This document shows positions 8,882 through 17,074 of a stretch of 64,000 nt of DNA, piece by piece. Source of the DNA: Syntrophorhabdus sp. PtaB.Bin047 (GTDB lineage Bacteria; Desulfobacterota; Syntrophorhabdia; Syntrophorhabdales; Syntrophorhabdaceae); the NCBI GenBank assembly GCA_002067235.1, contig MVQP01000005.1, forward strand, positions 1-64,000. The letters are read 5' to 3'. The position numbers and the translations under genes were made by a program. Positions within the stretch are counted from its first letter, which is position 1. Each line of letters begins with the position of its first letter. The notes beneath the pieces were generated by a model that saw only the letters and a program-made list of their open reading frames with translations, was not told where the DNA came from and did no database searches.

Positions 8882-10441
8882 ATGGATACCGATGAGAGCG
8901 AGTTCTTTCGGGAGATGACTCTGAAGATATGCGGGACCTTGGACTTGGAGAACGCCCTTCACCAGTGTTTTCTCTACGTGCGTAACATCATACCGGCCGA
9001 TGAGCTCGATCTTTTTGTCTACGATCCTGCCATCGGCACGGTAGACGTGGCGGCTTCGGCGAACGAGTCGGGGGGCACAAGGAGGATGGACAAGACGCAC
9101 CTGCCGCCTGAACTGCGTCAGGAACTCGAAGAACCGTACCGCCGGCCGCGGGTCCGCGTCGCCGAGAACATCTTCGAGGACCCCATTCTGGGGAGGGTTG
9201 CACGGAACCTTGGATGGGAAGAATGCTCGATAATGCTGGGAAGGCTTATCGTCGACGACAAGTACATCGGCGCCCTCGGGATAAGGGCGCGGGGGACGGG
9301 CCGCTTCACCGAGGAACATGTCCGCCTCTGGTCCGTGGTGAACGAACCCGCCGCGATCGCAGTCGCCAACAGCCGCAGGCTCCGGGAAGTGATCGAGCTC
9401 AAGGACATGCTTGCCGACGACAATCGGTACCTCAGGGATGAGCTCAGGAAGAACACCGTCGAGATAGTGGGGGCCGATTTCGGGCTGAAGGAAGCCATGG
9501 AGAGCGTGAGAAAGGTGGCGCCCCTTGCCAGCCCCGTGCTCATCATCGGCGAGACGGGAACAGGCAAGGAGGTCATCGCCAACGCCATCCACAACCTGTC
9601 TCCCCGATACAACGGACCTTTTGTGAAAGTGAACTGCGGGGCCATCCCGGAGTCTCTCATAGACAGCGAGCTCTTCGGCCACGAAAAGGGGGCTTTCACG
9701 GGAGCGCTCGCACGCAAGAGGGGGCGTTTCGAGCGTGCCCACGGAGGGACGATCTTCCTCGACGAGATCAGCGAACTCCCGCCCCACGCGCAGGTGAGGC
9801 TCTTGCGCGTCCTCCAGGAGAAAGAGATAGAAAGGGTGGGCGGAACGGAGCCCGTGCATGTGGACATCAGGATCGTGTCGGCGACGAACCGGAACCTGGA
9901 AAAGATGGTGGAAGACGGTGATTTTCGGGAAGACCTCTATTTCCGTATCAAGGTCTTTCCCATCGAGGTTCCCCCTTTGCGGGCGAGAAAAAACGACATA
10001 CCCGCCCTGGTCCAGCATTTTGTCCGCAAGAAGAGCCGGGAGATGGTGCGCCACACCATACCGCCGCTTGCGCCGGGGGCCATAGATGCACTTATGATGT
10101 ATGACTGGCCGGGAAATGTCCGGGAAGTGGAGAACGCCGTGGAGAGGGCCCTCATCCTCTCCGACGGCAAGCCCCTGAAGTTCGACGGCGTTCTGGGGGT
10201 TTCGGGCGCGTTCCAGGAGCGCCCTTCCGCAGCCACCGGCGAGAGCCGGGGCTCCGTCACGCTCCACGACATCGAGGCCGAACATATAAGCCGCATCCTG
10301 AGAGCGGCCGGGGGCCGGATCGAGGGCCCCGGGGGGGCAGCCGAACTTCTCGACATGAACCCCGGTACGCTCCGCCATCGCATGAGAAAACTGGGCATAC
10401 CTTTCGGAAGAAGATCTCATGCCCGGGATGGCGGACGGTAA
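8882..10441 (+). CDS. GAF-domain sigma-54-dependent transcriptional activator
   Basis: The start is set at ATG 8882 (519 residues), after AAGGAGAGGG. The longer upstream reading frame has no domain and crosses the operator-like repeat. An N-terminal GAF sensor domain (about 20-175) is followed by an AAA+ domain with Walker A GETGTGKE near residue 222, the sigma-54 contact loop GAFTGA near 270 and a Walker B segment (GGTIFLDEISELP). A Fis-type helix-turn-helix ends the protein (about 480-515). Such proteins open sigma-54 promoters in response to a signal bound by the GAF domain; a redox or small-molecule signal is plausible. It precedes the second hydrogenase operon but has its own transcription unit. 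Its target promoters are not identifiable here. Confidence 0.92.
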   Translation: MDTDESEFFREMTLKICGTLDLENALHQCFLYVRNIIPADELDLFVYDPAIGTVDVAASANESGGTRRMDKTHLPPELRQELEEPYRRPRVRVAENIFEDPILGRVARNLGWEECSIMLGRLIVDDKYIGALGIRARGTGRFTEEHVRLWSVVNEPAAIAVANSRRLREVIELKDMLADDNRYLRDELRKNTVEIVGADFGLKEAMESVRKVAPLASPVLIIGETGTGKEVIANAIHNLSPRYNGPFVKVNCGAIPESLIDSELFGHEKGAFTGALARKRGRFERAHGGTIFLDEISELPPHAQVRLLRVLQEKEIERVGGTEPVHVDIRIVSATNRNLEKMVEDGDFREDLYFRIKVFPIEVPPLRARKNDIPALVQHFVRKKSREMVRHTIPPLAPGAIDALMMYDWPGNVREVENAVERALILSDGKPLKFDGVLGVSGAFQERPSAATGESRGSVTLHDIEAEHISRILRAAGGRIEGPGGAAELLDMNPGTLRHRMRKLGIPFGRRSHARDGGR

Positions 10442-10485
10442 CGGCATATACTGTTTTTTTTCTTCACTTTTTCCTCATTGTCCTT

Positions 10486-10514
10486 TTGACTTCGGAAAGG
10501 AAATGCACTATACT
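10486..10514 (+). promoter_or_regulatory. Predicted promoter of the second hydrogenase operon
   Basis: TTGACT (10486-10491) and TATACT (10509-10514) are spaced by 17 bp. A leader of about 150 nt follows before the first gene at 10674. It contains a small hairpin (CGGTTC/GAACCG) and the palindrome GTATCGATAC at 10628-10637, similar to the rex array core. Confidence 0.6.
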
Positions 10515-10673
10515 GAACAAGCGTGCTCGTCCCTGCAACTAAACAGACAATATTACCCGGCAACGAGGTTTTCTGAGGTTGATCCCGGGGCCGGTTTGTC
10601 GGTTCTCGGAACCGGGACACGATAAGAGTATCGATACACCACCGGCTGACATCCGGACGATGTGAGGTTCTAC

Positions 10674-11024
10674 ATGACACTGCAAGAGGTCCAGGAACTG
10701 CTGGAAGCGCAGGTGCTCTGCGGGAACGATGAGTGTCTGAAGCGTAGCGTGCGGGTTTGTTTTGCCTGCGACCTCATCAGCGAGATGCTCCTTTACCTGA
10801 AGCCCCAATCGCTTTTGATCACGTCGTTGACCAACGCGCACGTGATCCATGCGGCACAGGTGATGGACGCCAAGGCGGTCCTCTTCGTCGGGGGACGCAG
10901 GCCCGATGAATCCGTTGTCAGGAGCGGGGAATCGAACAAGATCCCCCTTTTCACCACGATGCTTCTCACGTTCGACTGCTGCGGCCGGCTTTATGAGAAG
11001 GGCATCAGAGGAGATAAGCAATAG
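10674..11024 (+). CDS. DRTGG-domain protein
   Basis: The start is set at ATG 10674, with GAGG 6 nt upstream; a GTG 12 nt earlier is less likely. The 116-residue protein is a stand-alone DRTGG-type domain, related to the regulatory part of phosphotransacetylase and CBS-associated proteins. It includes a CDLISEMLLYLKPQSLLITSL segment. It is the first gene of the operon, followed by an RsbW-like ATPase and a sensor-type hydrogenase. Stand-alone DRTGG proteins recur beside [FeFe] hydrogenase genes in fermenters but have no established function. A second, divergent copy lies at 12944. Confidence 0.75.
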   Translation: MTLQEVQELLEAQVLCGNDECLKRSVRVCFACDLISEMLLYLKPQSLLITSLTNAHVIHAAQVMDAKAVLFVGGRRPDESVVRSGESNKIPLFTTMLLTFDCCGRLYEKGIRGDKQ

Positions 11025-11046
11025 CCCGGTTAGGAGAGACTAACCA

Positions 11047-11514
11047 ATGGTTGACAGCTTAGCGTACACCCCGCAGATCACGCTCGATTTCGAGATAGGC
11101 GAAAAAGATTTCTTTGTTGCCGGAGAGTGTGCGTCGCGGGTGAAGAAGACCCTTCAGCAGCTTGGGCTCAAACAGGATGTCATCAAGCGGATCGCGATCA
11201 TCATTTACGAGGCGGCTATGAACGTGGCTATCCACGCCACTTCGGGAAGACTTGTGGTCCATGTCGAGCCCGACGCGATCACCATACGGACGGAAGATGT
11301 GGGAGCCGGGATCGAAGATATCGACCTTGCGATGAAGGAAGGATATTCGACGGCGTCCTACGAGATCCGGGAGATGGGGTTTGGGGCTGGCATGGGCCTG
11401 TCCAACATCAAGCAGTGCTCCGATGACCTCAACATCGAATCCAGGGTCGGCGTGGGGACGACGCTGAACGCCAGGGTCTTCTTCAGGGATGAGAGGCGGC
11501 ACGAGGGCGCATGA
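11047..11514 (+). CDS. RsbW/SpoIIAB-like anti-sigma factor serine kinase (HATPase)
   Basis: A 155-residue GHKL ATPase. The N box is EAAMNVAIHA (about residues 56-65), the G1 box EDVGAGIEDIDLA and the G2 box GFGAGMGLSNIKQ, close to SpoIIAB/RsbW proteins. In partner-switching systems these kinases phosphorylate an anti-anti-sigma factor and bind a sigma factor; SpoIIE-type phosphatases oppose them. Its stop overlaps the next gene (sensor-type hydrogenase) by 4 bp (ATGA). No sigma or anti-anti-sigma gene is nearby, so the partner is unknown. Confidence 0.85.
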   Translation: MVDSLAYTPQITLDFEIGEKDFFVAGECASRVKKTLQQLGLKQDVIKRIAIIIYEAAMNVAIHATSGRLVVHVEPDAITIRTEDVGAGIEDIDLAMKEGYSTASYEIREMGFGAGMGLSNIKQCSDDLNIESRVGVGTTLNARVFFRDERRHEGA

Positions 11515-12869
11515 ATCGATACTTCCATTCCGTGACGCTGGAGACGGAGAAGTGCAAGGGATGCACCAACTGCATCAAGCGATGTCCCGTCGAGGCCATC
11601 CGTGTCCGTGACGGCAAGGCGATGATCGTTCAGGAACGCTGCATCGACTGCGGCGAATGCATCCGCGAATGCCCGAACCATGCGAAAGTGGCGGTGACGG
11701 ACACCCTCGGCAAGCTTTCGGAATACAAGTACCGGATCGCCCTGCCGGCACCATCGTTCTTCGGCCAGTTCAAGGAACAGGTCAATATCGAGGACGTGCT
11801 CGGGGCCTTCAAGGGGATCGGTTTCGACGAGGTCTTCGAGGTCGCCCTTGCCGCGGAGATCGTCGGCCACATCGTCCACCAGTTCCTGAAGGATTACAAG
11901 GGCAAGCGCCCCATTTTCTCCTCCGCCTGTCCGGCGGTGGTGCGCCTCATGCAGATCAAGTACCCCGACCTCCTCGAGCAGGTGGCCCCTTTCCTCACGC
12001 CCATGGAAGTGGCGGCGCGCATCGCCAAGGAGCAGGCATCCCGGAGGACGGGCATCCCTTACGAGGAGGTAGGGGCATTCTTCATATCGCCCTGTCCGGC
12101 GAAAGTCACGGAGATGAGAAATCCCATGACAACGAAGCACTCGGCAGTGAATGGCGTCATCGGGATCAACCTTATCTATAAGGATATCATCCGGCATCTC
12201 GGCGACAGGTACGCAAACGGCGGACCCGAGAAACTGCAGCGCGCCACCAAGTTCGGCATGGCCTGGGGATACGTGACGGGGGAGTCGCGGAACGTTGATG
12301 CGGCAACCACGCTGGCCGTTGGCGGCATCCACAACGTCATCAGCCTCCTGGAAGAGATCGAGAGGGGGGAGCTCAAGGACGTGGATTTTGTCGAGCTTCA
12401 GGCGTGCACGGGCGGGTGTGTGGGAGGGCCGCTCAACATCCAGAATCTCTTCGTGGGGCGTATCCGTCTCCGCGACCTTATAAAGCGGTTTGGAACAAAA
12501 GATGCCTATTTCACGGAGGCCGAACTTCAGGACATCCATCTGCAGAACAGGTTTGCCGCCACGGAGCCCGTGGAGCCGAGGGCGATCATGACCCTCGATG
12601 AGGACGTTTCCCGGGCGATCATGAAGATGGAGCGCCTCGACCAGATAACGAGCGAACTACCGGGTCTTGATTGCGGTGCCTGCGGTTCGCCAAGCTGCCG
12701 GGCCCTTGCCGAGGACATCATCCGCGGCATAGCCTTCGAGACGGATTGTGTTATCAAGCTTCGTGAGAAGGTGAAGATACTGGCGAAGGAGATCCTCGAT
12801 CTTTCCCGCATCGTCCCGACGTCGATGAGCGGCAGTTCGAAGGAGGGCGATCCGGGACAGGGGTGCTGA
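11511..12869 (+). CDS. Second sensor-type [FeFe] hydrogenase (no PAS domain)
   Basis: A 452-residue protein. Two [4Fe-4S] motifs (C15/18/21/25 and C44/47/50/54) precede a divergent H-cluster domain with SSACPAV (C140), SPCPAKVTE (C195) and QACTGGCVGGP (C299, C303). A four-Cys FeS domain follows (LDCGACGSPSC, C388-C413). The layout matches the PAS-containing homologue at 944-2680, but the chain ends about 40 residues after the FeS domain. The neighbouring RsbW-like ATPase, coupled by a 4-bp overlap, may be the output module instead. Loss of the canonical TSCCP and MPCT residues argues for sensing over bulk catalysis. Confidence 0.82.
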   Translation: MNRYFHSVTLETEKCKGCTNCIKRCPVEAIRVRDGKAMIVQERCIDCGECIRECPNHAKVAVTDTLGKLSEYKYRIALPAPSFFGQFKEQVNIEDVLGAFKGIGFDEVFEVALAAEIVGHIVHQFLKDYKGKRPIFSSACPAVVRLMQIKYPDLLEQVAPFLTPMEVAARIAKEQASRRTGIPYEEVGAFFISPCPAKVTEMRNPMTTKHSAVNGVIGINLIYKDIIRHLGDRYANGGPEKLQRATKFGMAWGYVTGESRNVDAATTLAVGGIHNVISLLEEIERGELKDVDFVELQACTGGCVGGPLNIQNLFVGRIRLRDLIKRFGTKDAYFTEAELQDIHLQNRFAATEPVEPRAIMTLDEDVSRAIMKMERLDQITSELPGLDCGACGSPSCRALAEDIIRGIAFETDCVIKLREKVKILAKEILDLSRIVPTSMSGSSKEGDPGQGC

Positions 12870-12943
12870 CGGGCATCGGAATGTAATGGTCGGCACAACA
12901 TCTATATATGAGGACGCAATGACACGCATGCAGGGAGGGGATG

Positions 12944-13282
12944 ATGACCGTTCGTGAACTTGCGGAGACGCTTGGACTTGAGGTGCTCACGGGAGAAACG
13001 AACCTCATGAGGCCGGTGAGGTCGGGGTATACCTCCGATCTGCTCTCGGATGTGATCGCGAACATCGGTGACGATGCGGTGTGGATCACGATCCAGCGGC
13101 ACGTGAATATTCTCGGGGTGGCAAAGCTCAAGGATGTATCTGCCGTCATTATCCCGCGAAAACTGGAACTGGAGGAGTCGTTTCTGGAAAAGGCGAGACA
13201 GGAGGGCATAGCCGTCTTGAGGGGCGCCCCTTCGGCATTCGAACTCTCGGCCCTCGTGTATGAGCTTCTGAAGAGAGGTTAG
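12944..13282 (+). CDS. Second DRTGG-domain protein
   Basis: The start is set at the second of two adjacent ATGs (12944), after GGGAGGGG; the protein has 112 residues. It opens with MTVRELAETLGLEVLTGE, typical of DRTGG-type regulatory domains, and contains ISDLLSDVIAN-like and VWITIQRHVNI segments. It has no membrane segment or metal motif. It follows the second sensor-type hydrogenase by 74 bp and precedes a PHP-domain gene. It is only distantly similar to the copy at 10674, so the two probably form different complexes. Function unknown. Confidence 0.72.
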   Translation: MTVRELAETLGLEVLTGETNLMRPVRSGYTSDLLSDVIANIGDDAVWITIQRHVNILGVAKLKDVSAVIIPRKLELEESFLEKARQEGIAVLRGAPSAFELSALVYELLKRG

Positions 13283-13289
13283 AGAGGAC

Positions 13290-14039
13290 TTGCCGGAATT
13301 TGCCTGTGATCTGCATATACACTCGACCCTGTCGCCCTGCGGCAGCCTTGACATGTCGCCCCGGGTCATCGTCGAGAGGGCGCGGGAGGCGGGACTCGAT
13401 ATTATAGCCGTTACGGACCATAACATAGCAGAGAACACACCCTATGTGAAAGAAGCGGGAAACCGCAGCGGACTTGTGGTCCTGGCAGGCATGGAACTGC
13501 AGACCAGGGAAGAGATACACGTTCTGGCCATCTTTGACGAGTATGACACCGCCCATGAACTGCAGCTCATGATCTACGACCTGCTGCCGCAGGTGGCCAA
13601 CGACGTCGAGTTCTGGGGTGACCAGGTTGTCGTGGACGGTGAGGACAACATAGTCCGCAGCGAAGAGAGGCTTCTTATAAGCTCCGCAGGGATCTCCATA
13701 GAGGACGCCGTGTCCTGGATAAAGTCCCACGGGGGAATCGCCATCGCCTCGCATATCGACAGCCCGACCTTCAGCATCATAAGCCAGCTCGGGTTCATAC
13801 CGGCGGACATCCCCTTCGACGCCCTGGAGATGCGCGACCGGGGAAGGACCGGGGACCTCATGCCCTTTATCATGAGGAAGGGACTGCCCTTTGTCACGTT
13901 CTCCGATGCCCACTATCCCGGGGACATCGGAAAGAGGAGGACGCATCTGACGCTCGACGCGCCCGATTGTGTGTGCATAGAAGGGGCACTCAGGGCCCTG
14001 GGGGAGCAGTCGCTCACCGGGCAGGAGGGGCGGTCGTGA
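13290..14039 (+). CDS. PHP-domain metal-dependent phosphoesterase
   Basis: A 249-residue protein starting at TTG 13290 (GAGAGGAC upstream). PHP metal motifs are visible: DLHIHSTLSPCG near the N-terminus, VTDHN, and the late ASHIDSPTF and FSDAHYPGDIG segments that supply His and Asp ligands. The family includes histidinol phosphatases, polymerase-associated phosphoesterases and oligonucleotide phosphatases. The position between a DRTGG gene and a HATPase gene in a hydrogenase operon recurs in anaerobes, but the substrate is unknown. It might hydrolyse a nucleotide or phosphoprotein signal; that is speculative. Confidence 0.82.
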   Translation: MPEFACDLHIHSTLSPCGSLDMSPRVIVERAREAGLDIIAVTDHNIAENTPYVKEAGNRSGLVVLAGMELQTREEIHVLAIFDEYDTAHELQLMIYDLLPQVANDVEFWGDQVVVDGEDNIVRSEERLLISSAGISIEDAVSWIKSHGGIAIASHIDSPTFSIISQLGFIPADIPFDALEMRDRGRTGDLMPFIMRKGLPFVTFSDAHYPGDIGKRRTHLTLDAPDCVCIEGALRALGEQSLTGQEGRS

Positions 14040-14058
14040 ATGGACGGAAACCGCCATT

Positions 14059-14589
14059 ATGATGGAGGATATTGCATCCCATATCATGGACATAGTGATG
14101 AACTCAGTAACGGCAGGGGCTAAACGCATCGGTATCGCAGTGGAGAAGGACCCGCGGACGGCGACGCTGAGCCTCACGGTAACCGATGACGGGGTCGGGA
14201 TGGACCCTGAAACGGTGCGGAAGGTGCAGGACCCCTTCTTTTCCACGAAGACGGGAAGAAAGGTGGGGCTTGGGATACCCCTTCTCAAGGGAACGGCCGA
14301 GACGACAGGGGGCGGTTTCGAACTGACAAGCGCGAAGGGCGCCGGGACGACGATACGGGCGACCTTCGACTGCCGGCATCCCGATCTGCCCCCACTGGGG
14401 AACATACGTGACACCTTTCTCGTTCTCGTCGTGAGCCATCCCGACGTCGATTTCGATCTTCGCTATTCCGTCGACGGCAGGATGCTGGAACTCGACACGA
14501 AGGAGCTGAAAAGGGAGCTTGTTGACGTCCCGGTGAACCACCCGGAAGTCATCGGTTTCCTCGGCAAATATCTTGACGAACATCTATGA
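14059..14589 (+). CDS. Histidine-kinase-like ATPase domain protein
   Basis: A 176-residue GHKL ATPase. N box: MEDIASHIMDIVMNSVTAGAK (about 2-22). G1: VTDDGVGMDPE. F/G2: DPFFSTKTGRKVGLGIPLLK, closer to histidine kinases and DNA-repair-like GHKL folds than to RsbW. No dimerisation or sensor domain is present. The last 45 residues form a separate small segment. It lies between the PHP gene and the HndB-like gene. Homologues occur beside HydABC genes in Thermotoga-like clusters, where the role is also unknown. Confidence 0.78.
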   Translation: MMEDIASHIMDIVMNSVTAGAKRIGIAVEKDPRTATLSLTVTDDGVGMDPETVRKVQDPFFSTKTGRKVGLGIPLLKGTAETTGGGFELTSAKGAGTTIRATFDCRHPDLPPLGNIRDTFLVLVVSHPDVDFDLRYSVDGRMLELDTKELKRELVDVPVNHPEVIGFLGKYLDEHL

Positions 14590-14627
14590 TTTTATATAGA
14601 TTGTTATCATCATAAGGAGGCCGAGAG

Positions 14628-14978
14628 ATGAATCTTGAAGAGCTGAAAAAAATAAGGGAAAAGGCACAAAAAGATGTGGAGTTGCGGCAGAAGCAGGCAC
14701 GGGTGCGTATCGTTGTCGGGATGGGGACGAGCGGAATAGCCGCCGGCGCGCGGGACGTGCTCAAAACATTTGTTGAAGAGGTGGGGAAACGTAACCTTTC
14801 CGACGTCGTCGTGACACAGACGGGTGAAAAAGGTCTCGCCTCACAGGAGCCAATGGTGGAGGTCTTCGAGGAAGACAAGCCCGCCGTCGTATACGGGAAC
14901 ATGAATGCTGAGAAGGCAAAAAGGGTGGTGGTGGAGCACGTCGTCAACGGGCACCCCGTTTCGGAATTCGCCATCTAG
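14628..14978 (+). CDS. HndB-like thioredoxin-fold subunit lacking cysteines
   Basis: A 116-residue protein after AAGGAGG. It has the fold pattern of the thioredoxin-like [2Fe-2S] domain found at the N-terminus of HydB/NuoF, with a VVGMGTSGIAAGA stretch exactly where other copies have VCAGTGC. It contains no cysteine at all, so it cannot hold a cluster. Position and size fit HndB of the Desulfovibrio NADP-reducing hydrogenase HndABCD. It is probably a structural or assembly subunit of the complex encoded downstream. Confidence 0.7.
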   Translation: MNLEELKKIREKAQKDVELRQKQARVRIVVGMGTSGIAAGARDVLKTFVEEVGKRNLSDVVVTQTGEKGLASQEPMVEVFEEDKPAVVYGNMNAEKAKRVVVEHVVNGHPVSEFAI

Positions 14979-14998
14979 GCGACCAAAAGGAGGCTGGC

Positions 14999-15457
14999 TT
15001 GGACAGGGAAGCTATTCTCAAGAAATTTGAACCAAACCTCAGCAATATACTTTACATCATGCACGATCTTCAGGATACCAACCCGGAGAGGTATCTCTCC
15101 AAGGAAGACGTCGAGGCCTGCGCTGACTATCTCAACGTCCCGTATAGCTATGTGCACAGCGTGGCGAGCTTCTACACGATGTTCAGCCTCAAGCCCCGGG
15201 GCAGGAACATCATACGCCTTTGCGAGTCCCCTCCGTGTCATCTCATGGGGGCGCACTCGCTCCTCGACTATCTCAAGGGCTCACTGAAAGTGGACGTAGG
15301 GGGGACAACGAAGGACGGAATGTTCACGCTGGAGTTGACAAGCTGCCTCGGCGCCTGTGGTGTGGCACCAGCCATGATGCTAAACGAAGAGATGTTCGGC
15401 AATCTCACACCGGAGAAGGTCGATGCCATCCTTGACAAGAGGAGAAAAGAGATATGA
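14999..15457 (+). CDS. NuoE-like [2Fe-2S] subunit of the second hydrogenase (HndA-like)
   Basis: A 152-residue protein starting at TTG 14999, with AAGGAGG 6 nt upstream. It has the NuoE ligand set C75, C80 (LCESPPCHLMG), C116 and C120 (SCLGACG), and the VASFYTMF segment typical of the family. It is one of three NuoE-like genes in the window. Its stop overlaps the start of the next gene by 4 bp. It should relay electrons next to the NuoF-like diaphorase in a HydABC/HndABCD-type complex. Confidence 0.92.
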   Translation: MDREAILKKFEPNLSNILYIMHDLQDTNPERYLSKEDVEACADYLNVPYSYVHSVASFYTMFSLKPRGRNIIRLCESPPCHLMGAHSLLDYLKGSLKVDVGGTTKDGMFTLELTSCLGACGVAPAMMLNEEMFGNLTPEKVDAILDKRRKEI

Positions 15458-17034
15458 ACCTCGTTAGAAACCACGTATTGATCAGTATCGATGCAGGGAC
15501 GATCATGGCGGGCGCCCGTGCTGTCGAGAAGGTCCTGGTGGAGGAGATCAACAAGCAGGGTCTTTCCGGCGAGATAGCAGTCCTGGAAACGGGCAGCATA
15601 GGGGCGACGGGTCAGGGTGTCGTCATCGTCGTCTATCCCGAGGGCATCTACTACGCGAACGTGACACCCGGGGACGCGGCCGAGCTCGTCGAAGAGCACC
15701 TTCTGAAGGGAAGGCCCGTGAAAAGGCTCATCATGACGGAGATGCCCAAACAGCACGTCATCAAGAAAGAGAAGACGGGCCTGCTCAGGGAACAGCCCCG
15801 GATCGTGCTGCGCAACAGCGGTGTCATCAACCCGGAGAACATTGACGAATACATCGCCGAGGGTGGCTACGAGGCGCTCGAAAGGGCCTTCACCGAACTT
15901 AAGGCCGCCGGGGTCACAAAAGAGGTCAAGGACTCGGGGCTCATGGGAAGGGGCGGAGCGGCCTTCACGACGGCCATGAAATGGGAATTCGCCTCCAGGG
16001 CACCAGGCGATGTGAAATACATCATATGCAATGCCGACGAGGGCGAGCCGGGAACGTTCAAGGACAGGCTCATCCTTGAAGGCGATCCCCACAAGCTCAT
16101 CGAAGGCATGATCCTCGCGGGATACGCCGTGGGTGCGACAAAGGGCTTTGTCTACATCCGTGGCGAGTATGCCCTTTCCATCGAACGCCTCGAGAAGGCG
16201 ATTACACAGGCGCGGCTGTACGGACTTCTCGGCGACAACATACTCGAGAGCGGTTTCAGCTTTGACATTGCGGTCATGAAGGGTGCGGGCGCGTACGTCT
16301 GCGGCGAGGAGACGGCACTTATCGAGTCGCTGGAAGGGAAGAGGGGTCACCCCCGCAACAAACCCCCCTATCCCGTGACGGAGGGCCTCTGGGCCAAACC
16401 GACGGTCGTGAACAACGTGGAGACGCTGGCGAACGTACCGGAGATCGTCCGCAACGGTGCCGCCTGGTACCGCGGTTACGGCACGGACAAGTGCCCCGGG
16501 ACGAAGGTCTACACCATAATCGGGAACGTGGCAACACCGGGCCTCATCGAAGCGGAGATGGGCACCACCCTGCGCGACATCATCTATGAATACGCCGGCG
16601 GCATCAAGGACGGCAAGAAGTTCAAGGGTGCCCTGGTCGGCGGCGCTGCGGGTGCCTTCATGGGGCCGGAGATGCTCGACGCGAAGATGGACTTCGTGAA
16701 CCTCAAGGAATACGCGGCCGTGCTGGGGTCAGGCGCCATCCTCGTCATGGACGAGGACACGGACATCGTGGGGATGCTCCAGAGCGTTCTCCACTTCTTC
16801 AGGCACGAGTCCTGCGGCCATTGCGTGCCCTGCCGCCTCGGTACGAACCAGCTCGCCGAGATAATCGACCGCATAGCGGGAGGGAAGGGGAAGGCCGAGG
16901 ACGTGGACAAGCTCGTCTCGATATCGGAGGTGATGCGCGACACGTCGTTCTGTCCCCTGGGGCAATCGCCGGTCCTGCCCATCACGAGTTCCCTGAGATT
17001 CTTCAAGGACGAGGTATACGGCAGGGTGCAGTAG
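15454..17034 (+). CDS. NuoF-like diaphorase subunit of the second hydrogenase (HndC-like)
   Basis: A 526-residue NuoF-family protein. The N-terminal 110 residues keep the thioredoxin-like fold but have no cysteines (SIDAGTIMAGA where ligands are expected). The flavin/NAD loop is GRGGAAFTTAMKW (165-177), a variant of the usual GRGGxGFPTGxKW. The C-terminal cluster motif HESCGHCVPCRLGT is intact. Unlike HydB at 4701-6593, it lacks the two C-terminal ferredoxin clusters. It probably oxidises or reduces NAD(P)H in an Hnd-like complex. The altered loop and lost clusters may change cofactor preference. Confidence 0.9.
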   Translation: MNLVRNHVLISIDAGTIMAGARAVEKVLVEEINKQGLSGEIAVLETGSIGATGQGVVIVVYPEGIYYANVTPGDAAELVEEHLLKGRPVKRLIMTEMPKQHVIKKEKTGLLREQPRIVLRNSGVINPENIDEYIAEGGYEALERAFTELKAAGVTKEVKDSGLMGRGGAAFTTAMKWEFASRAPGDVKYIICNADEGEPGTFKDRLILEGDPHKLIEGMILAGYAVGATKGFVYIRGEYALSIERLEKAITQARLYGLLGDNILESGFSFDIAVMKGAGAYVCGEETALIESLEGKRGHPRNKPPYPVTEGLWAKPTVVNNVETLANVPEIVRNGAAWYRGYGTDKCPGTKVYTIIGNVATPGLIEAEMGTTLRDIIYEYAGGIKDGKKFKGALVGGAAGAFMGPEMLDAKMDFVNLKEYAAVLGSGAILVMDEDTDIVGMLQSVLHFFRHESCGHCVPCRLGTNQLAEIIDRIAGGKGKAEDVDKLVSISEVMRDTSFCPLGQSPVLPITSSLRFFKDEVYGRVQ

Positions 17035-17074
17035 TCCCGATCTGATCTGAATGGTCACATCAAGGAGAAATTGT

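Noticed and set aside
8760-8882. A sigma-54 promoter (TGGCAC-N5-TTGC type) near the sigma-54 activator
   Set aside because: TGGCATATTTG lacks the GC element at the right distance, so there is no acceptable match.
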